This document shows, one piece after another, positions 1 through 9,210 of a stretch of 64,000 nucleotides of DNA. The position numbers and the translations under genes are program-made. The notes under the pieces were generated by a model that was not told the DNA's origin, did not search any database, and saw nothing but the letters and a program-made list of their open reading frames with translations. The DNA lies in NCBI GenBank assembly GCA_035547515.1, contig DASZUS010000025.1, positions 48,279 through 112,278 on the forward strand, given 5' to 3'. How positions within the stretch are numbered: the stretch's first letter is position 1; the number at the start of each line of letters is the position of its first letter. This DNA comes from DASZTV01 sp035547515 (GTDB lineage: Bacteria; Actinomycetota; Actinomycetes; JAFAQI01).

Positions 1-468
1 CCACTGCAGCCGCTCGTTCTCGGCGGCCAGCAGCTCCGAGGCGTGCAGCCGGCGCAGCTGCTGCTCGGCCCGCTTGCGCTCGACGGAGTACTGGATGCAG
101 CGCCGCAACAGCTGCCCGTCGACCTGGCCCTTGACCAGGTAGTCCTGGGCACCGACTGACACCGCGGCCAGGCCGCTCTCTTCCTGTGCCAAGCCGGTGA
201 GCACGATCACCGGGAGATCCGGAGCGGCGTCCAGCACCGACCGAAGCGCTTCGAGGCCCGTCGCGTCGGGCAGGCCGAGGTCGAACAGTACGCAGTCGAA
301 GTGCCCGGGTAGCACCGAAAGTGCCTGCTCGAGCTTCGCGACCCACTCGATCTCGAGGGTCGGATCCGCATCGGCCAGGTGCTCTCGAACCAGTACGGCG
401 TCGCCCTCGTCATCCTCGACGAGCAGCACCGCCCGACCTACCGGCGGCACCCCCGCTTCCTCACTCAC
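1..468 (-). CDS. Response regulator receiver protein, C-terminus cut by window edge
   Basis: This is a phosphorylation-dependent signalling protein. The visible 156 residues form a full receiver domain: acidic pair D19-D20, phospho-acceptor D63 in the context LFDLGLPD, T91 in VIVLTG and K113 in YLVKG. After it comes a charged helix (about residues 125-156) containing SVERKRAEQQLRRL, the linker typically seen before a PAS/kinase or a SpoIIE-type PP2C phosphatase domain. The output domain lies beyond base 1, so I cannot choose between these. The start is a GTG at 466-468, chosen because the receiver fold begins about ten residues later and no better in-frame start is seen. The receiver assignment is strong; the output function is unknown. 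Confidence 0.85.
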   Translation of the reverse strand, partial: MSEEAGVPPVGRAVLLVEDDEGDAVLVREHLADADPTLEIEWVAKLEQALSVLPGHFDCVLFDLGLPDATGLEALRSVLDAAPDLPVIVLTGLAQEESGLAAVSVGAQDYLVKGQVDGQLLRRCIQYSVERKRAEQQLRRLHASELLAAENERLQW

Positions 469-574
469 AGATGCTCCGTCTGGAACCCGCCGTCCACGTA
501 CGGCTTGGACTGGACCGACCGGCTGGAGGCTCAACCGCACGAAAATGATATTCGGCGTCTTGCCGGGGCGCCTC

Positions 575-3106
575 TCAGGAGTACGACGGCGGCGCCGCGT
601 CGAGTGAGCGCGCCCAAGCCGTCCGACGGCGGCTCGTGACAAGCCGCAGCGTCGCGCCGCGGTCGACATCGGCGAAGCGCAACCAGGCCCGATCCAACCG
701 CCTGCCGTCGAGCGTCGCGCGCGCGACGTACGGCGTCGCGCGGCTCGCGCCGGCAGCCAGCAGCCGCAGCCTCCGGCCGTGCGGCAGCGCCACGACCACG
801 CGCGAGAACCTCGGCGCGCCGACGGCGATGACGTCGTCGCCGGGGATCGCCGGGTAGAGGCCGATCGCGTTCCAGATCCACCAAGAGGTCATCGTCCCGC
901 CGTCGATGTTGCCTGGGTAGCCATCGGGCGTCGGCGAGTAGAGGGTGTCGAGCGCGCGATGCACGACGGACTCGGTGAGGTCGGGTCGACCCGCCCAGAG
1001 GTACTCGTACGGAGTGTCGAGCTGCGGCTCGTTGCCGAGGAACGCGTACGCCGAGCTCGGCCCCGCATTAAGCCGGGTGAAGAGCAGGTTGAGGCGCGCC
1101 ACGAATGGCTTCGCGCCACCGATCGCCCGGCGCAGGCCGCCGACGTCATACGGGACCATGAACGTGTATTGGCTGCCGTCGCCCTCGACGAAGCCGTGCG
1201 CCGGGCCGGTCCTGCCGATCGGCAGGAACACCCCGCTCGCGCTTCGCGGCTCGACGTAGCCGTCCGTGCTGTCGAAGTCGGCCCGCCACCAGGCAGCCCG
1301 CGAGGCGAACTCGCGTTGTGTCGCCCGGTCGTGGACCGCTGCGGCAAGCCGCGAGGTCGCGAAGTCGGCCTCGGCGTACTCGAGCGACGTCGAGGCGCTG
1401 CCCCAGACGACGTCCGGGCTGGCGAGGAAGACGATGCCGCCGGTCGTGTTCGTCGACGTGTCGAGCTCGACGGGGACATAGTGGCGAGCGAGGTACGCCG
1501 GGTTGCCGGGCCGCTCGGCGTAGTAACCGCCGCCCAGCGTCTCCGGTCCCAGCAGCGTCGGAAGCAGCACCGACGCGGACTCGTCGTCGACGCCGTTGCT
1601 GGCCGCACCGTGCACCGCCGCGGCGAGGGCGGCTCGGCGGTTGAAGCCGCGGACGCCGAACGCCTCGAGGTCGGCGAGGAACGGGATTGCCGGGTCTCCC
1701 ACCATGATGTCGGGGCTCGCGCCGACCACCGGCCAGCGCGGCAGGAAGCCGGCTACGCGCTCGTCCTCGAGCAGGCTGCGCGCCATGTCCCGTGCCGCGC
1801 GCGGAGCGAGGAGTGCGAGCAGCTGCGCGTGGGTCCGATACTCGTCCCACAGGCTCATCTGGCTGTACGCCGTCCATCCGCGCGCCCGATGGATGCGACC
1901 GTCAAGGGCGGGAAAGCGGCCATCGACGTCGCTGACGGTCTGCGGGGACAGCAGGGACTGGTAGAGGGCGGTCGCCAGCATCCGCCGGTCCGATGACGTG
2001 CCGCCCGCCACGCGGATCCGGCCCATCAGCCCCGCCCAGTGCCGCGCCGTCTCACGCTGAACCTCGCCGACGCTCTTTCCCGCAACCTCGCGGTCGAGCG
2101 CCTGCCGCGCGCCCGCGGCGCTGACGTAGGACATCCCGACGCGGACGCCGACCGATCGCGACGCATCGGCCGCGAACCGGAGGACGGCGCCCGCCTGCGC
2201 GGTGTCGCTCAAGGCATCCGGGAGCGGGGGGATGCCCCCACCTGGCACGTCGCCGAGGCCGCTCGGCGCATAGCTCGTCGCGGACGTACCGCCTTCGACC
2301 AGCCTCTGCCGGCGCCAGACCGCATAGCTCGTGAACCCGCGATCGAAGCGCAGCAGGACATGCAGCGTGTAGCCGACCGGCTGCTCGCAGAAGCGGCCGC
2401 TGCGCACGGCGACCTCGACCTCGTGGCGCGCAGGCAGGATCCGGACCGCGCTCCTGACGTCTGGCGTCTCGCTGCCCCCGCCGTTGACGACGACCGTGCG
2501 CGTGCCTGCCGGCGCCGGGAAGGTGATGCGTCCCGCGCCAGCGCGCGTGGCAGCGGCGAGGTCGACGCCGATCGCCTTCGCCGTACCTGGGTCGAGGACC
2601 ACCGAGTAGCGACCGGGCGATGCCGACTCGTGGCCGTGGTCGAAGCTCGCGGTCAGCGCCGGGTCCATGTTCGTGCTCAGCAGGTGTGCCGGGCTCGCGG
2701 TGATCGCGGCGGTGGTCGGCATGATCGGCACGTCGCCGAAGCCGGCGCATCCTCCGCCCTGGAACCGGTCGAGGTCGAAGCCGGTGATCTTGGTGTCGGA
2801 GTAGGTGTAGCCCGCGCCGAACGCGACCGAGTCGGGGCTCGTCCGCGGTCCCCAGGAGAGCATCCCGAACGGGGCGGTCGCGGCCGGGCTCATGTTGCCC
2901 GCGCTGCCTCCGGTGTGCTGGTCGGCGAGGGTGGTGTCGGTGCCGGCGAACACGTTTGCCATCCGGACCAGCGCGGCCCCGGTGCTCAGATGCCCGCTCG
3001 ACGGCGGCCCGCCTCCCGGCGCCACGGTCCTTGCGCTCACGTGCCCGAACGGCGTTGCGCCGGCCAGCACCGCGACGGCGGCAGCAACCGCGAACTGACC
3101 TCGCAT
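575..3106 (-). CDS. Secreted GH92 alpha-1,2-mannosidase family protein
   Basis: This is a predicted exported glycoside hydrolase of family GH92, whose members are calcium-dependent exo-alpha-mannosidases that trim mannans or N-glycans. The 843-residue chain starts with a clear signal peptide (MRGQFAVAAAVAVLAGATP, cleavage near VSA-RT). The N-terminal beta-sandwich carries GSAGNMSPAATAPFGMLSWG and GFDLDRFQGGGCAGFGD. The catalytic alpha/alpha-barrel carries MSLWDEYRTHAQLL, GNEPQLDTPYEYLWAG and DGGTMTSWWIWNAIGLYP, all family hallmarks. An earlier in-frame ATG at 3160 would place 18 extra residues before the signal peptide, so the internal ATG at 3106 is preferred. It is divergent from the sulfate importer and probably transcribed alone. 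Linkage specificity is inferred only from the family. Confidence 0.9.
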   Translation of the reverse strand: MRGQFAVAAAVAVLAGATPFGHVSARTVAPGGGPPSSGHLSTGAALVRMANVFAGTDTTLADQHTGGSAGNMSPAATAPFGMLSWGPRTSPDSVAFGAGYTYSDTKITGFDLDRFQGGGCAGFGDVPIMPTTAAITASPAHLLSTNMDPALTASFDHGHESASPGRYSVVLDPGTAKAIGVDLAAATRAGAGRITFPAPAGTRTVVVNGGGSETPDVRSAVRILPARHEVEVAVRSGRFCEQPVGYTLHVLLRFDRGFTSYAVWRRQRLVEGGTSATSYAPSGLGDVPGGGIPPLPDALSDTAQAGAVLRFAADASRSVGVRVGMSYVSAAGARQALDREVAGKSVGEVQRETARHWAGLMGRIRVAGGTSSDRRMLATALYQSLLSPQTVSDVDGRFPALDGRIHRARGWTAYSQMSLWDEYRTHAQLLALLAPRAARDMARSLLEDERVAGFLPRWPVVGASPDIMVGDPAIPFLADLEAFGVRGFNRRAALAAAVHGAASNGVDDESASVLLPTLLGPETLGGGYYAERPGNPAYLARHYVPVELDTSTNTTGGIVFLASPDVVWGSASTSLEYAEADFATSRLAAAVHDRATQREFASRAAWWRADFDSTDGYVEPRSASGVFLPIGRTGPAHGFVEGDGSQYTFMVPYDVGGLRRAIGGAKPFVARLNLLFTRLNAGPSSAYAFLGNEPQLDTPYEYLWAGRPDLTESVVHRALDTLYSPTPDGYPGNIDGGTMTSWWIWNAIGLYPAIPGDDVIAVGAPRFSRVVVALPHGRRLRLLAAGASRATPYVARATLDGRRLDRAWLRFADVDRGATLRLVTSRRRTAWARSLDAAPPSYS

Positions 3107-3153
3107 GACCAGGCAAGTATCCCGGCCGAGCGCCCACCTTGCCCCGAGCCAGC

Positions 3154-3182
3154 TTGACAACTTCCCATTTCTTGATGAAGAT
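3154..3182 (+). promoter_or_regulatory. Candidate promoter of the sulfate importer operon
   Basis: A perfect TTGACA (3154-3159) is followed after 17 bases by GAAGAT (3177-3182), a weak -10 element, in a locally A/T-rich stretch about 60 bases upstream of the sbp start. The stretch TCTTGATGAAGA (3170-3181) is an imperfect dyad over the -10 region and could be an operator. No direct evidence of use is visible. Confidence 0.45.
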
Positions 3183-3241
3183 AGTCGTGTTAGTTAAATC
3201 GGTCGTCTGGATGCAGACTCGTTGGAAGGCGCGACAGCAAC

Positions 3242-4261
3242 GTGACCACGAACAAGCGGATCATTGCCGGCCTCGGCGCGGTTGCCCTACTCGGCCTGAC
3301 CGCAGCGTGCGGGAGCTCCTCCTCGGGCGGATCAGGAAGCTCGAGCAGCGACAAGACGATCAACCTGGTCGCCTACTCGACGCCGCAGAAGGCGTACGAG
3401 AAGCTGCTGCCCGCATTCCAAGCGACCGCCGCCGGCGCAGGCGTCAAGCTCAACGGCTCGTACGGCGCCTCGGGCACCCAGGAGCGCGCTGTCGAGAGCG
3501 GCCAGCCCGCTGACATCGTTGAGTTCTCGCGCAGCTCCGACATGGACAAGCTCGTCGCGGCCGGACTCGTGCCCGCCAGCTGGGACGCGAACCAGTACCA
3601 CGGGATCATCACCGACTCGGTGGCGACGCTGATCGTGCGGAAGGGCAACCCCCTGCACATCACGAACTGGGACGACCTGATCAAGCCGGGCGTCAAGGTC
3701 GTCACCCCCAACCCGCTGAGCTCGGGCAGCGCGTGCTGGAACCTGATGGCGGCGTACGGCGCGCAGCTGAAGGAAGGCAAGACGGCCGCGCAGGCGCTGG
3801 CGTTCGTCAAGGAGCTCCTGCAGCACACCGTCTCGCTGCCGGACAGCGGCTCGGACGCCACCGCGGCATTCGTCGGCGGGACCGGTGACGTGCTGATCGG
3901 CTACGAGAACGAAGCCATCGAAGCCGAGCAGGCCGGCGACGCGGTGCAGTACGTCACCCCGCCGGACACCATCCTCATCGAGAACCCCATCGCGGTGACC
4001 AGCGAGGCGAAGAACCCGACGCTGGACAAGTCGTTCATCGACTTCCTGTACTCCGACGCCGGCCAGAAGATCTTCGCCTCCGAGGGCTACCGGCCGGTCG
4101 TCACCGCCGACCTCAACCCGAAGACCTTCCCGAAGCCGAGCGGCCTGTTCACGATCGACTCGCTCGGCGGCTGGACGAAGGTCAACGACGAGTTCTTCGA
4201 CGCCACCAACGGCTCCATCACCAAGATCCTCAACGATCTGGGTGACGGCGCCAGTGGCTGA
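3242..4261 (+). CDS. sbp: Sulfate/thiosulfate ABC transporter substrate-binding lipoprotein
   Basis: This is the extracytoplasmic receptor that captures sulfate or thiosulfate and delivers it to the CysTW permease. The 339-residue precursor has a lipoprotein signal with lipobox LTAAC (C23) and a Ser/Gly-rich spacer. The binding fold shows family motifs: SYGASGTQERAVESGQPAD, VRKGNPLHITNWDDLIKPGV, VTPNPLSSGSACWN and GDVLIGYENEAI, close to the Sbp/CysP patterns. The GTG start at 3242 sits behind a purine-rich GGAAGG. It is the first gene of a four-gene operon (sbp-cysT-cysW-cysA), and its last 20 bases overlap the cysT start. Regulation by sulfur supply is likely but not shown here. Sulfate versus thiosulfate preference cannot be told from the sequence. 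Confidence 0.93.
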   Translation: MTTNKRIIAGLGAVALLGLTAACGSSSSGGSGSSSSDKTINLVAYSTPQKAYEKLLPAFQATAAGAGVKLNGSYGASGTQERAVESGQPADIVEFSRSSDMDKLVAAGLVPASWDANQYHGIITDSVATLIVRKGNPLHITNWDDLIKPGVKVVTPNPLSSGSACWNLMAAYGAQLKEGKTAAQALAFVKELLQHTVSLPDSGSDATAAFVGGTGDVLIGYENEAIEAEQAGDAVQYVTPPDTILIENPIAVTSEAKNPTLDKSFIDFLYSDAGQKIFASEGYRPVVTADLNPKTFPKPSGLFTIDSLGGWTKVNDEFFDATNGSITKILNDLGDGASG

Positions 4262-5093
4262 CGCCGCTCTGCCGGGTAGGTCCTATGCCCCGAAGGCCCG
4301 CCCCCGCCGCTGGTCGCTCGCGCGGCCAGTCGTCGCGGGGGTGGGGCCGGGGCTGTCGATGCTCTACCTGTCCCTGCTCGTCGGGCTGCCGGTCGCGGCC
4401 GTTGTCAGCCAGTCCGCGCACCACACGTTCTGGTCCAGCATCAGCCAGGCGCACACCCGATCGGTGCTCGAGTTCACCGTGCTGGTCGCGCTTGCGGCGG
4501 CCGTCATCGACGCGGTCACCGGTGTCGCGCTGGCCTGGGTCCTGGTGCGAGACGACTTCCCGGGCAAGCGCGTCGTCAACGCTCTGATCGACCTGCCCTT
4601 CGCGCTTCCCACAATCGTCGCAGGCCTGGTCCTGCTCAGCCTCTACGGGCCGGACACCCCGGTCGGGATCGACGTGGCAGGGACCCGCGTCGCAGTCCTG
4701 TTCGCCTTGCTGTTCGTGACGCTGCCGTTCGTCACTCGCGCGGTGCAACCGGTCCTGCTCACTCTCGAGCGCGACGTTGAGGACGCCGCCGCGTGCCTCG
4801 GCGCGAAGCCATGGACGATCTTTCGCCGGATCATCCTGCCGGCGATCCTGCCGGCAACTCTTACCGGCGCGTCACTGGCCTTCGCTCGCGCGCTGGGCGA
4901 GTTCGGGTCCGTCGTCTTGATCTCGGGCAACCTGCCCCGTACCGAAATCGCCTCGCAGGTGATCTTCCAGGACGTCGAGAACGGCGTGCCGCAAGCCGCC
5001 GCCGCGATCGGCGTCGTACTGCTTGCGATGGCGCTCGTCGTCTTCGTCGTCACCGGCCTCGTGACCCGCCGCAACGCGGTCCGCCACGGATGA
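4242..5093 (+). CDS. cysT: Sulfate ABC transporter permease CysT
   Basis: This is one of two integral membrane subunits that form the sulfate import channel. The 283 residues contain about six transmembrane helices and the permease EAA loop (EDAAACLGAKPWTIFRRIIL followed by PAILPATLTGASLAFARALGEFG) that contacts the ATPase. The FGSVVLISGN segment after the loop is typical of CysT. The GTG start at 4242 overlaps the end of sbp; a second GTG at 4254 is also possible. cysW follows after 21 bases. The assignment as CysT rather than CysW rests on order and N-terminal similarity. Confidence 0.92.
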   Translation: MTAPVADAALPGRSYAPKARPRRWSLARPVVAGVGPGLSMLYLSLLVGLPVAAVVSQSAHHTFWSSISQAHTRSVLEFTVLVALAAAVIDAVTGVALAWVLVRDDFPGKRVVNALIDLPFALPTIVAGLVLLSLYGPDTPVGIDVAGTRVAVLFALLFVTLPFVTRAVQPVLLTLERDVEDAAACLGAKPWTIFRRIILPAILPATLTGASLAFARALGEFGSVVLISGNLPRTEIASQVIFQDVENGVPQAAAAIGVVLLAMALVVFVVTGLVTRRNAVRHG

Positions 5094-5114
5094 GCGCCAT
5101 GGATAGGCGCACGT

Positions 5115-5927
5115 GTGAGAGCCATGGGTAAGCACGCGCTGCGGTACTCGGTGCTGCTCTACCTCGCGGCGTTGCTGGTCGCCCCTGTCGTCATGGTCGG
5201 CTACCGGACCTTCGAGCACGGCTTCTCCCCGGTGTGGGACGCGTTGTCGAGCCACGACGCGGTTTCGGCGCTGAAGCTTTCGCTGCTGATCACCGTCATC
5301 GCGGTCCCGATCAACATCGTGTTCGGCGTCACCACTGGCTGGCTGCTGGCGCGACGACGGATGCCGCTGCCATGGCTGGTCGACGCCCTGATCAACCTGC
5401 CGTTCGCGATGTCGCCGGTGGTCGTCGGGCTCGCCGTCTTCGTGCTCTACAGCCGCACGGGATGGATCGGGACCTACCTGTTCTCCCACGGCATCCCGGT
5501 GCTGTTCACGTGGAAAGCCATGACAATCGCGACGATCTTCGTGAGCCTGCCGTTCGTCGTGCGTGAGGTCGTGCCGGTGCTCGAGGAGCTCGGCACGGAG
5601 CAGGAGCAAGCCGCTGCAGTGCTCGGCGCCTCACAGCTGCAGGCGTTCTTCCGGGTAACGCTGCCGGCCATCAGGTGGGCAGTCGTCTACGGGACGATCC
5701 TCACGGTCGCGCGCTCCCTCGGTGAGTACGGCGCCGTGAACATCGTGTCGAGCAACGTCGTGGGACAGACGCTGACACTGCCGCTCTATGTCAACAACCG
5801 CGTCAACCAGCTCGACCCGCAAGCTGCTTACAGCGCAGGTCTGCTGCTGGCCGTCCTCTCCCTTCTCATCCTCGTCGGCATGACCACCTTCAGCAGCCGG
5901 CGACGCCAGCCGGAGGCTGCCGAATGA
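5115..5927 (+). CDS. cysW: Sulfate ABC transporter permease CysW
   Basis: This is the second channel subunit of the sulfate importer. The 270 residues have six predicted membrane helices and the EAA motif (LGTEQEQAAAVLGASQLQAF, then FRVTLPAIRWAVVYG), followed by ARSLGEYGAVNIVS and LYVNNRVNQLDPQAAYSAG, a CysW-like C-terminus. The GTG at 5115 is used here; an ATG three codons later (5124) is an alternative. Its stop overlaps the cysA start in ATGA, indicating translational coupling. Confidence 0.92.
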   Translation: MRAMGKHALRYSVLLYLAALLVAPVVMVGYRTFEHGFSPVWDALSSHDAVSALKLSLLITVIAVPINIVFGVTTGWLLARRRMPLPWLVDALINLPFAMSPVVVGLAVFVLYSRTGWIGTYLFSHGIPVLFTWKAMTIATIFVSLPFVVREVVPVLEELGTEQEQAAAVLGASQLQAFFRVTLPAIRWAVVYGTILTVARSLGEYGAVNIVSSNVVGQTLTLPLYVNNRVNQLDPQAAYSAGLLLAVLSLLILVGMTTFSSRRRQPEAAE

Positions 5928-6874
5928 GCATCACCGTTCGAGACGTGAGCAAGTCCTTCGGCGACTTCCACGCCCTGGTCGATGTCAGCGTCGACATCGA
6001 GGCCGGCCACCTGACCGCCGTACTCGGCCCCAGTGGCGGCGGCAAGTCGACACTGCTGCGGATCATCGCGGGCCTCGAGACCGCCGACCGCGGCCACGTG
6101 GAGATCGATGGCGTCGACGTGACGAACGTGCCGGCGCGGCAGCGCGGCATCGGATTCGTCTTCCAGCATTACGCGGCGTTCACCCACATGACCGTCTGGG
6201 AGAACGTCGCCTTCGGCCTGAAGATCCAGAAAGCGCCGAAGGACCGGATCAAGACACGCGTGGCCGAGCTGCTTTCGCTGGTCCACCTCGACGGGTTCGC
6301 CTCGCGCTACCCCGCGGAGCTCTCCGGTGGTCAGCGCCAGCGCATGGCACTGGCTCGGGCCCTTGCCGTCGAGCCAGGGCTGCTGCTGCTCGACGAGCCG
6401 TTCGGCGCTCTCGACGTGAAGGTCCGCCAAGAGCTCCGCGACTGGCTGCGCCGGCTGCACGACGAGGTCCACACGACCACGATCTTCGTGACACACGATC
6501 AGGAGGAGGCGATGGAGATCGCCGACCGGATCATCGTCGTCAACCACGGGAGGATCGAGCAGGCGGGGAGGCCGGAAGAGCTCTACGACCGGCCTGCAAA
6601 CGACTTCGTGATGGGCTTCCTCGGCCCGGTCACCAGGCTCGGCGGCCAGCTCGTTCGGCCCCACGACATCCAGGTCTCGACCAAGGCAACCGCGGGGGCC
6701 CAGCACGCGACCTTGGAACGCGTCGTCTCACTCGGCTTCGAGACCCGCATCGTCGCGGCTCCCGCGGACGGCGCCGAGCCGGTCACCGTCCAGCTCACCC
6801 GCAACCAGGTGCACGAGCTCGACCTCGGCGTCGGCAGCGACGTCTACCTCACCGCCCTCGCGAGGGCGAGCTAG
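5924..6874 (+). CDS. cysA: Sulfate ABC transporter ATP-binding protein CysA
   Basis: This ATPase powers the CysTW channel. The 316 residues show Walker A GPSGGGKST (35-43), signature ELSGGQRQRMALARAL, Walker B LLLLDEPFGALD and switch FVTHDQEEAME. The C-terminal part (from about 235) is a TOBE-like regulatory region beginning RPHDIQVSTKATAG. It is the last gene of the sulfate operon. It ends tail to tail with the CPBP gene on the other strand, sharing the bases CTAG (6871-6874). Confidence 0.94.
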   Translation: MSITVRDVSKSFGDFHALVDVSVDIEAGHLTAVLGPSGGGKSTLLRIIAGLETADRGHVEIDGVDVTNVPARQRGIGFVFQHYAAFTHMTVWENVAFGLKIQKAPKDRIKTRVAELLSLVHLDGFASRYPAELSGGQRQRMALARALAVEPGLLLLDEPFGALDVKVRQELRDWLRRLHDEVHTTTIFVTHDQEEAMEIADRIIVVNHGRIEQAGRPEELYDRPANDFVMGFLGPVTRLGGQLVRPHDIQVSTKATAGAQHATLERVVSLGFETRIVAAPADGAEPVTVQLTRNQVHELDLGVGSDVYLTALARAS

Positions 6875-8106
6875 GAGGTCAGCACCGCGATCGACAGCGA
6901 CACCACGTCGAAGGCGAAGTGAGTGAAGATCGCGCGGCCCAGCCGACCGTGCTTCTGGAACGACCGGGTGACGAGGTACCCGACCGGCATGGTCGCGAGG
7001 AATGCCACGCCGTAGTACACGTGGTAGGACTCGCGTACGGCGAAGCTGATCCAGAACGCGGGCCATCGCGCGAACCCCAGCTGGGCCAGCCGGGTCAGGA
7101 AGTAGCCGTTGACCACTACCTCCTCGTTGACTGCGGTGGTTGCCGAGAGCAGTACGGCGTAGATCAGGTAGTACGCCGGGACGTGGGAGTCCGACGCGGT
7201 GTTGGTGAGCTTGCCGCCGTCGACGGACAGCAGCGCCGCCACCGCGCCGGTGAGGACCCACGAGGCGGCGAGCAGGCCGAGCGCATTGATCGCGTCGCGG
7301 CCGAGTCCCGCGCGCTGCAAGCCGAGCACTGCCGGCGGCTGTCCGCTCCGCGCGAGCTGCAGCAGCGCGATCGGCACCACGAGGGCAGTCGTGAGATAGC
7401 CGAAGACGAGCAAGACGAGGCTCACGCCGGGGTGATGGCGCAGGGGCAGGTCGAACTCGTTGAGATCACTGACTCCCCCGATGTGCTGGGCGAGGATCGT
7501 GACCGCCGCAGCGATGCCGGGCAGCGCCATCGCCGCGACGACGAAGCCGGTTTCCCATCCCAGCCACCGGCGCGGCGCTCCGTCCGCGACCGGGGACACG
7601 GTCTGCGGGGTCAACCCTGGGTCGCGGGTCGCGAGCGGCAGCAGGCCGCCGGCGGCGAGGCGGTCGCGGTCGGACAGCGCAGCGGCGACGTTGGTCTGGG
7701 TCTGGCCGAAGCCCTGCGCGAGGTGGCGGATCCGTCCGATCCACTCGCTGTCGCTCGCACCGGCGATCGTCCAGCTGGCCGGGATGGTGCGGCCGTCCGC
7801 GCAGACGACGATCACCCGCTGGTAGCGCCCGCGCGCCACAGGTTCGATCGCAAGACCGAGGACGTCGACCCGGTCGAGCCGGTACGTCGAAAGGATGTCG
7901 CGTACCGTCGCCTGCGTCGGCTCGAGCCGTAGCCCGACGAGAAAGATGCGGCAGAACAGCGCGGCCAGTGCCACGGCGACGATCGCTGCCACCGCCCGAG
8001 TGCCGCCGTCGGTGCCGCTCACGAAGAGCACCGGCACGGTGACGAGGAGCACGACACCGGCCAGGGCCGCCACGCCCCCGACGAGCCCGTCGTTCCTGAC
8101 GCGCAT
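6871..8106 (-). CDS. CPBP-like intramembrane protease family membrane protein
   Basis: This is a 411-residue membrane protein. The N-terminal part has two helices followed by a soluble PH-like stretch (about 45-110, with RYQRVIVVCADGRTIPASW). The C-terminal half has about seven helices with CPBP (Abi) features: NEEVVVNGYFLTRL, then ESYHVYYGVAFL, then FTHFAFDVVSL. Canonical family members have EExxxR; here the arginine position holds asparagine, so proteolytic activity is uncertain. The open frame extends upstream into the aminotransferase gene, but that extension is Arg-rich and unlike protein, so the ATG at 8106 is preferred. This start lies 11 bases after the aminotransferase stop, suggesting co-transcription. 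The substrate is unknown. Confidence 0.75.
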   Translation of the reverse strand: MRVRNDGLVGGVAALAGVVLLVTVPVLFVSGTDGGTRAVAAIVAVALAALFCRIFLVGLRLEPTQATVRDILSTYRLDRVDVLGLAIEPVARGRYQRVIVVCADGRTIPASWTIAGASDSEWIGRIRHLAQGFGQTQTNVAAALSDRDRLAAGGLLPLATRDPGLTPQTVSPVADGAPRRWLGWETGFVVAAMALPGIAAAVTILAQHIGGVSDLNEFDLPLRHHPGVSLVLLVFGYLTTALVVPIALLQLARSGQPPAVLGLQRAGLGRDAINALGLLAASWVLTGAVAALLSVDGGKLTNTASDSHVPAYYLIYAVLLSATTAVNEEVVVNGYFLTRLAQLGFARWPAFWISFAVRESYHVYYGVAFLATMPVGYLVTRSFQKHGRLGRAIFTHFAFDVVSLSIAVLTS

Positions 8107-8117
8107 CGACGCGTTGG

Positions 8118-9173
8118 TCAGGCCGGCCGGGCGGCAGCCCAGGAGCGCGCGAGCGCCAGGAACGTGTCGTTCTCGTCGGGCAAGCCGATCGTCACCCGGA
8201 CGCCCTCGCCGGCGAACGGGCGTACCAGGACATTGCCCTGTGCGCAGTGCTGCCCGAAGTCGGCGGCATCGCGAAGCGGTAGCCACACGAAGTTCGCCTG
8301 CGAGGGCGGCACGTCGTACCCGACGTCGCGCAGCGCGGCTGTCACCCGCTCCCGCTCCGCGACAGTCAGTGCCGCCCGCTGTGCCACCACTGCCTCGTCG
8401 CCGAGGGCGGCAACCGCGCACTGCTGCGCGAGAGCGCTGACGCTGAACGGGACCTGGGTCTTGCGGACCGCCTGGACCACCTCCGCAGCGCCGATGCAGT
8501 AGCCCACCCGCAAGCCGGCGAGGGCGAAGGCCTTGGAGAAGGTCCGGGTGACGACGACATTCGGCCGGTCACGGAAGGCGACCAGGGCGTCGGGCACGAG
8601 CGCGGGGTCGGTGTAGTGGTGATAGGCCTCGTCGACGACGACGAGCACGTCGTCGGGCAGATCGTCCACGAAGGGGATCAGCTCGCCGCCCACTGCCGTG
8701 CCGGTCGGGTTGTTCGGGTTGCAGACGATGACGAGCCTGGTTCGCGGGGTGATCGCGCGCGCCATGGCATCGAGGTCGTGGACGCTTTCACGCAGCGGGA
8801 CCTGCACGGAGGATCCGCCGGCCACCGTCGTGATGATCGGGTAGGCCTCGAAGGCGCGCCAGCCGTACACGACCTCGTCGCCCTGGTCGACCACCGCTGA
8901 TGCGATCTGGCCGACCACCTCGACGCTGCCTGCGCCGACCGCGACCTGCTCCGGCGCCACCTCGTGGTAGCGCGCGATCGCGTCGATGAGCCCCGCAGCA
9001 GACATGTCCGGGTAGCGGCTGACGCCTGCGGTCAGACCGTCGATCGTCGCCGCAACGGAGGGCAGCAGGCCGTACGGCGACTCGTTGCTGGCCAGCACGA
9101 TCGCGCCCGGCGCCTTGCGCCCGGCGACGTACGCCGGAAGCTGCGCCATGGCGTCACGAAGTCGGACGGTCAC
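8118..9173 (-). CDS. pat: Aromatic amino acid / histidinol-phosphate aminotransferase (Pat/HisC2 type)
   Basis: This is a cytosolic PLP-dependent aminotransferase of fold type I, subfamily I-beta. The 351 residues contain LASNESPYG near the N-terminus, YAW-like VVYGWRAFEAYPI (substrate/PLP region), CNPNNPTGT, DEAYHHY and the Schiff-base lysine K214 in TFSKAFALAGLRVGY. The wording of these motifs is closer to actinobacterial Pat/HisC2 proteins, which use aromatic 2-oxo acids, than to HisC of the histidine operon, and no his genes are nearby. The GTG start at 9173 is divergent from the DinB gene. Histidinol-phosphate activity is not excluded. Confidence 0.85.
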   Translation of the reverse strand: MTVRLRDAMAQLPAYVAGRKAPGAIVLASNESPYGLLPSVAATIDGLTAGVSRYPDMSAAGLIDAIARYHEVAPEQVAVGAGSVEVVGQIASAVVDQGDEVVYGWRAFEAYPIITTVAGGSSVQVPLRESVHDLDAMARAITPRTRLVIVCNPNNPTGTAVGGELIPFVDDLPDDVLVVVDEAYHHYTDPALVPDALVAFRDRPNVVVTRTFSKAFALAGLRVGYCIGAAEVVQAVRKTQVPFSVSALAQQCAVAALGDEAVVAQRAALTVAERERVTAALRDVGYDVPPSQANFVWLPLRDAADFGQHCAQGNVLVRPFAGEGVRVTIGLPDENDTFLALARSWAAARPA

Positions 9174-9210
9174 GGCGTACAGCCTGCCTCACGGTGGGCA
9201 GGATGATGCC

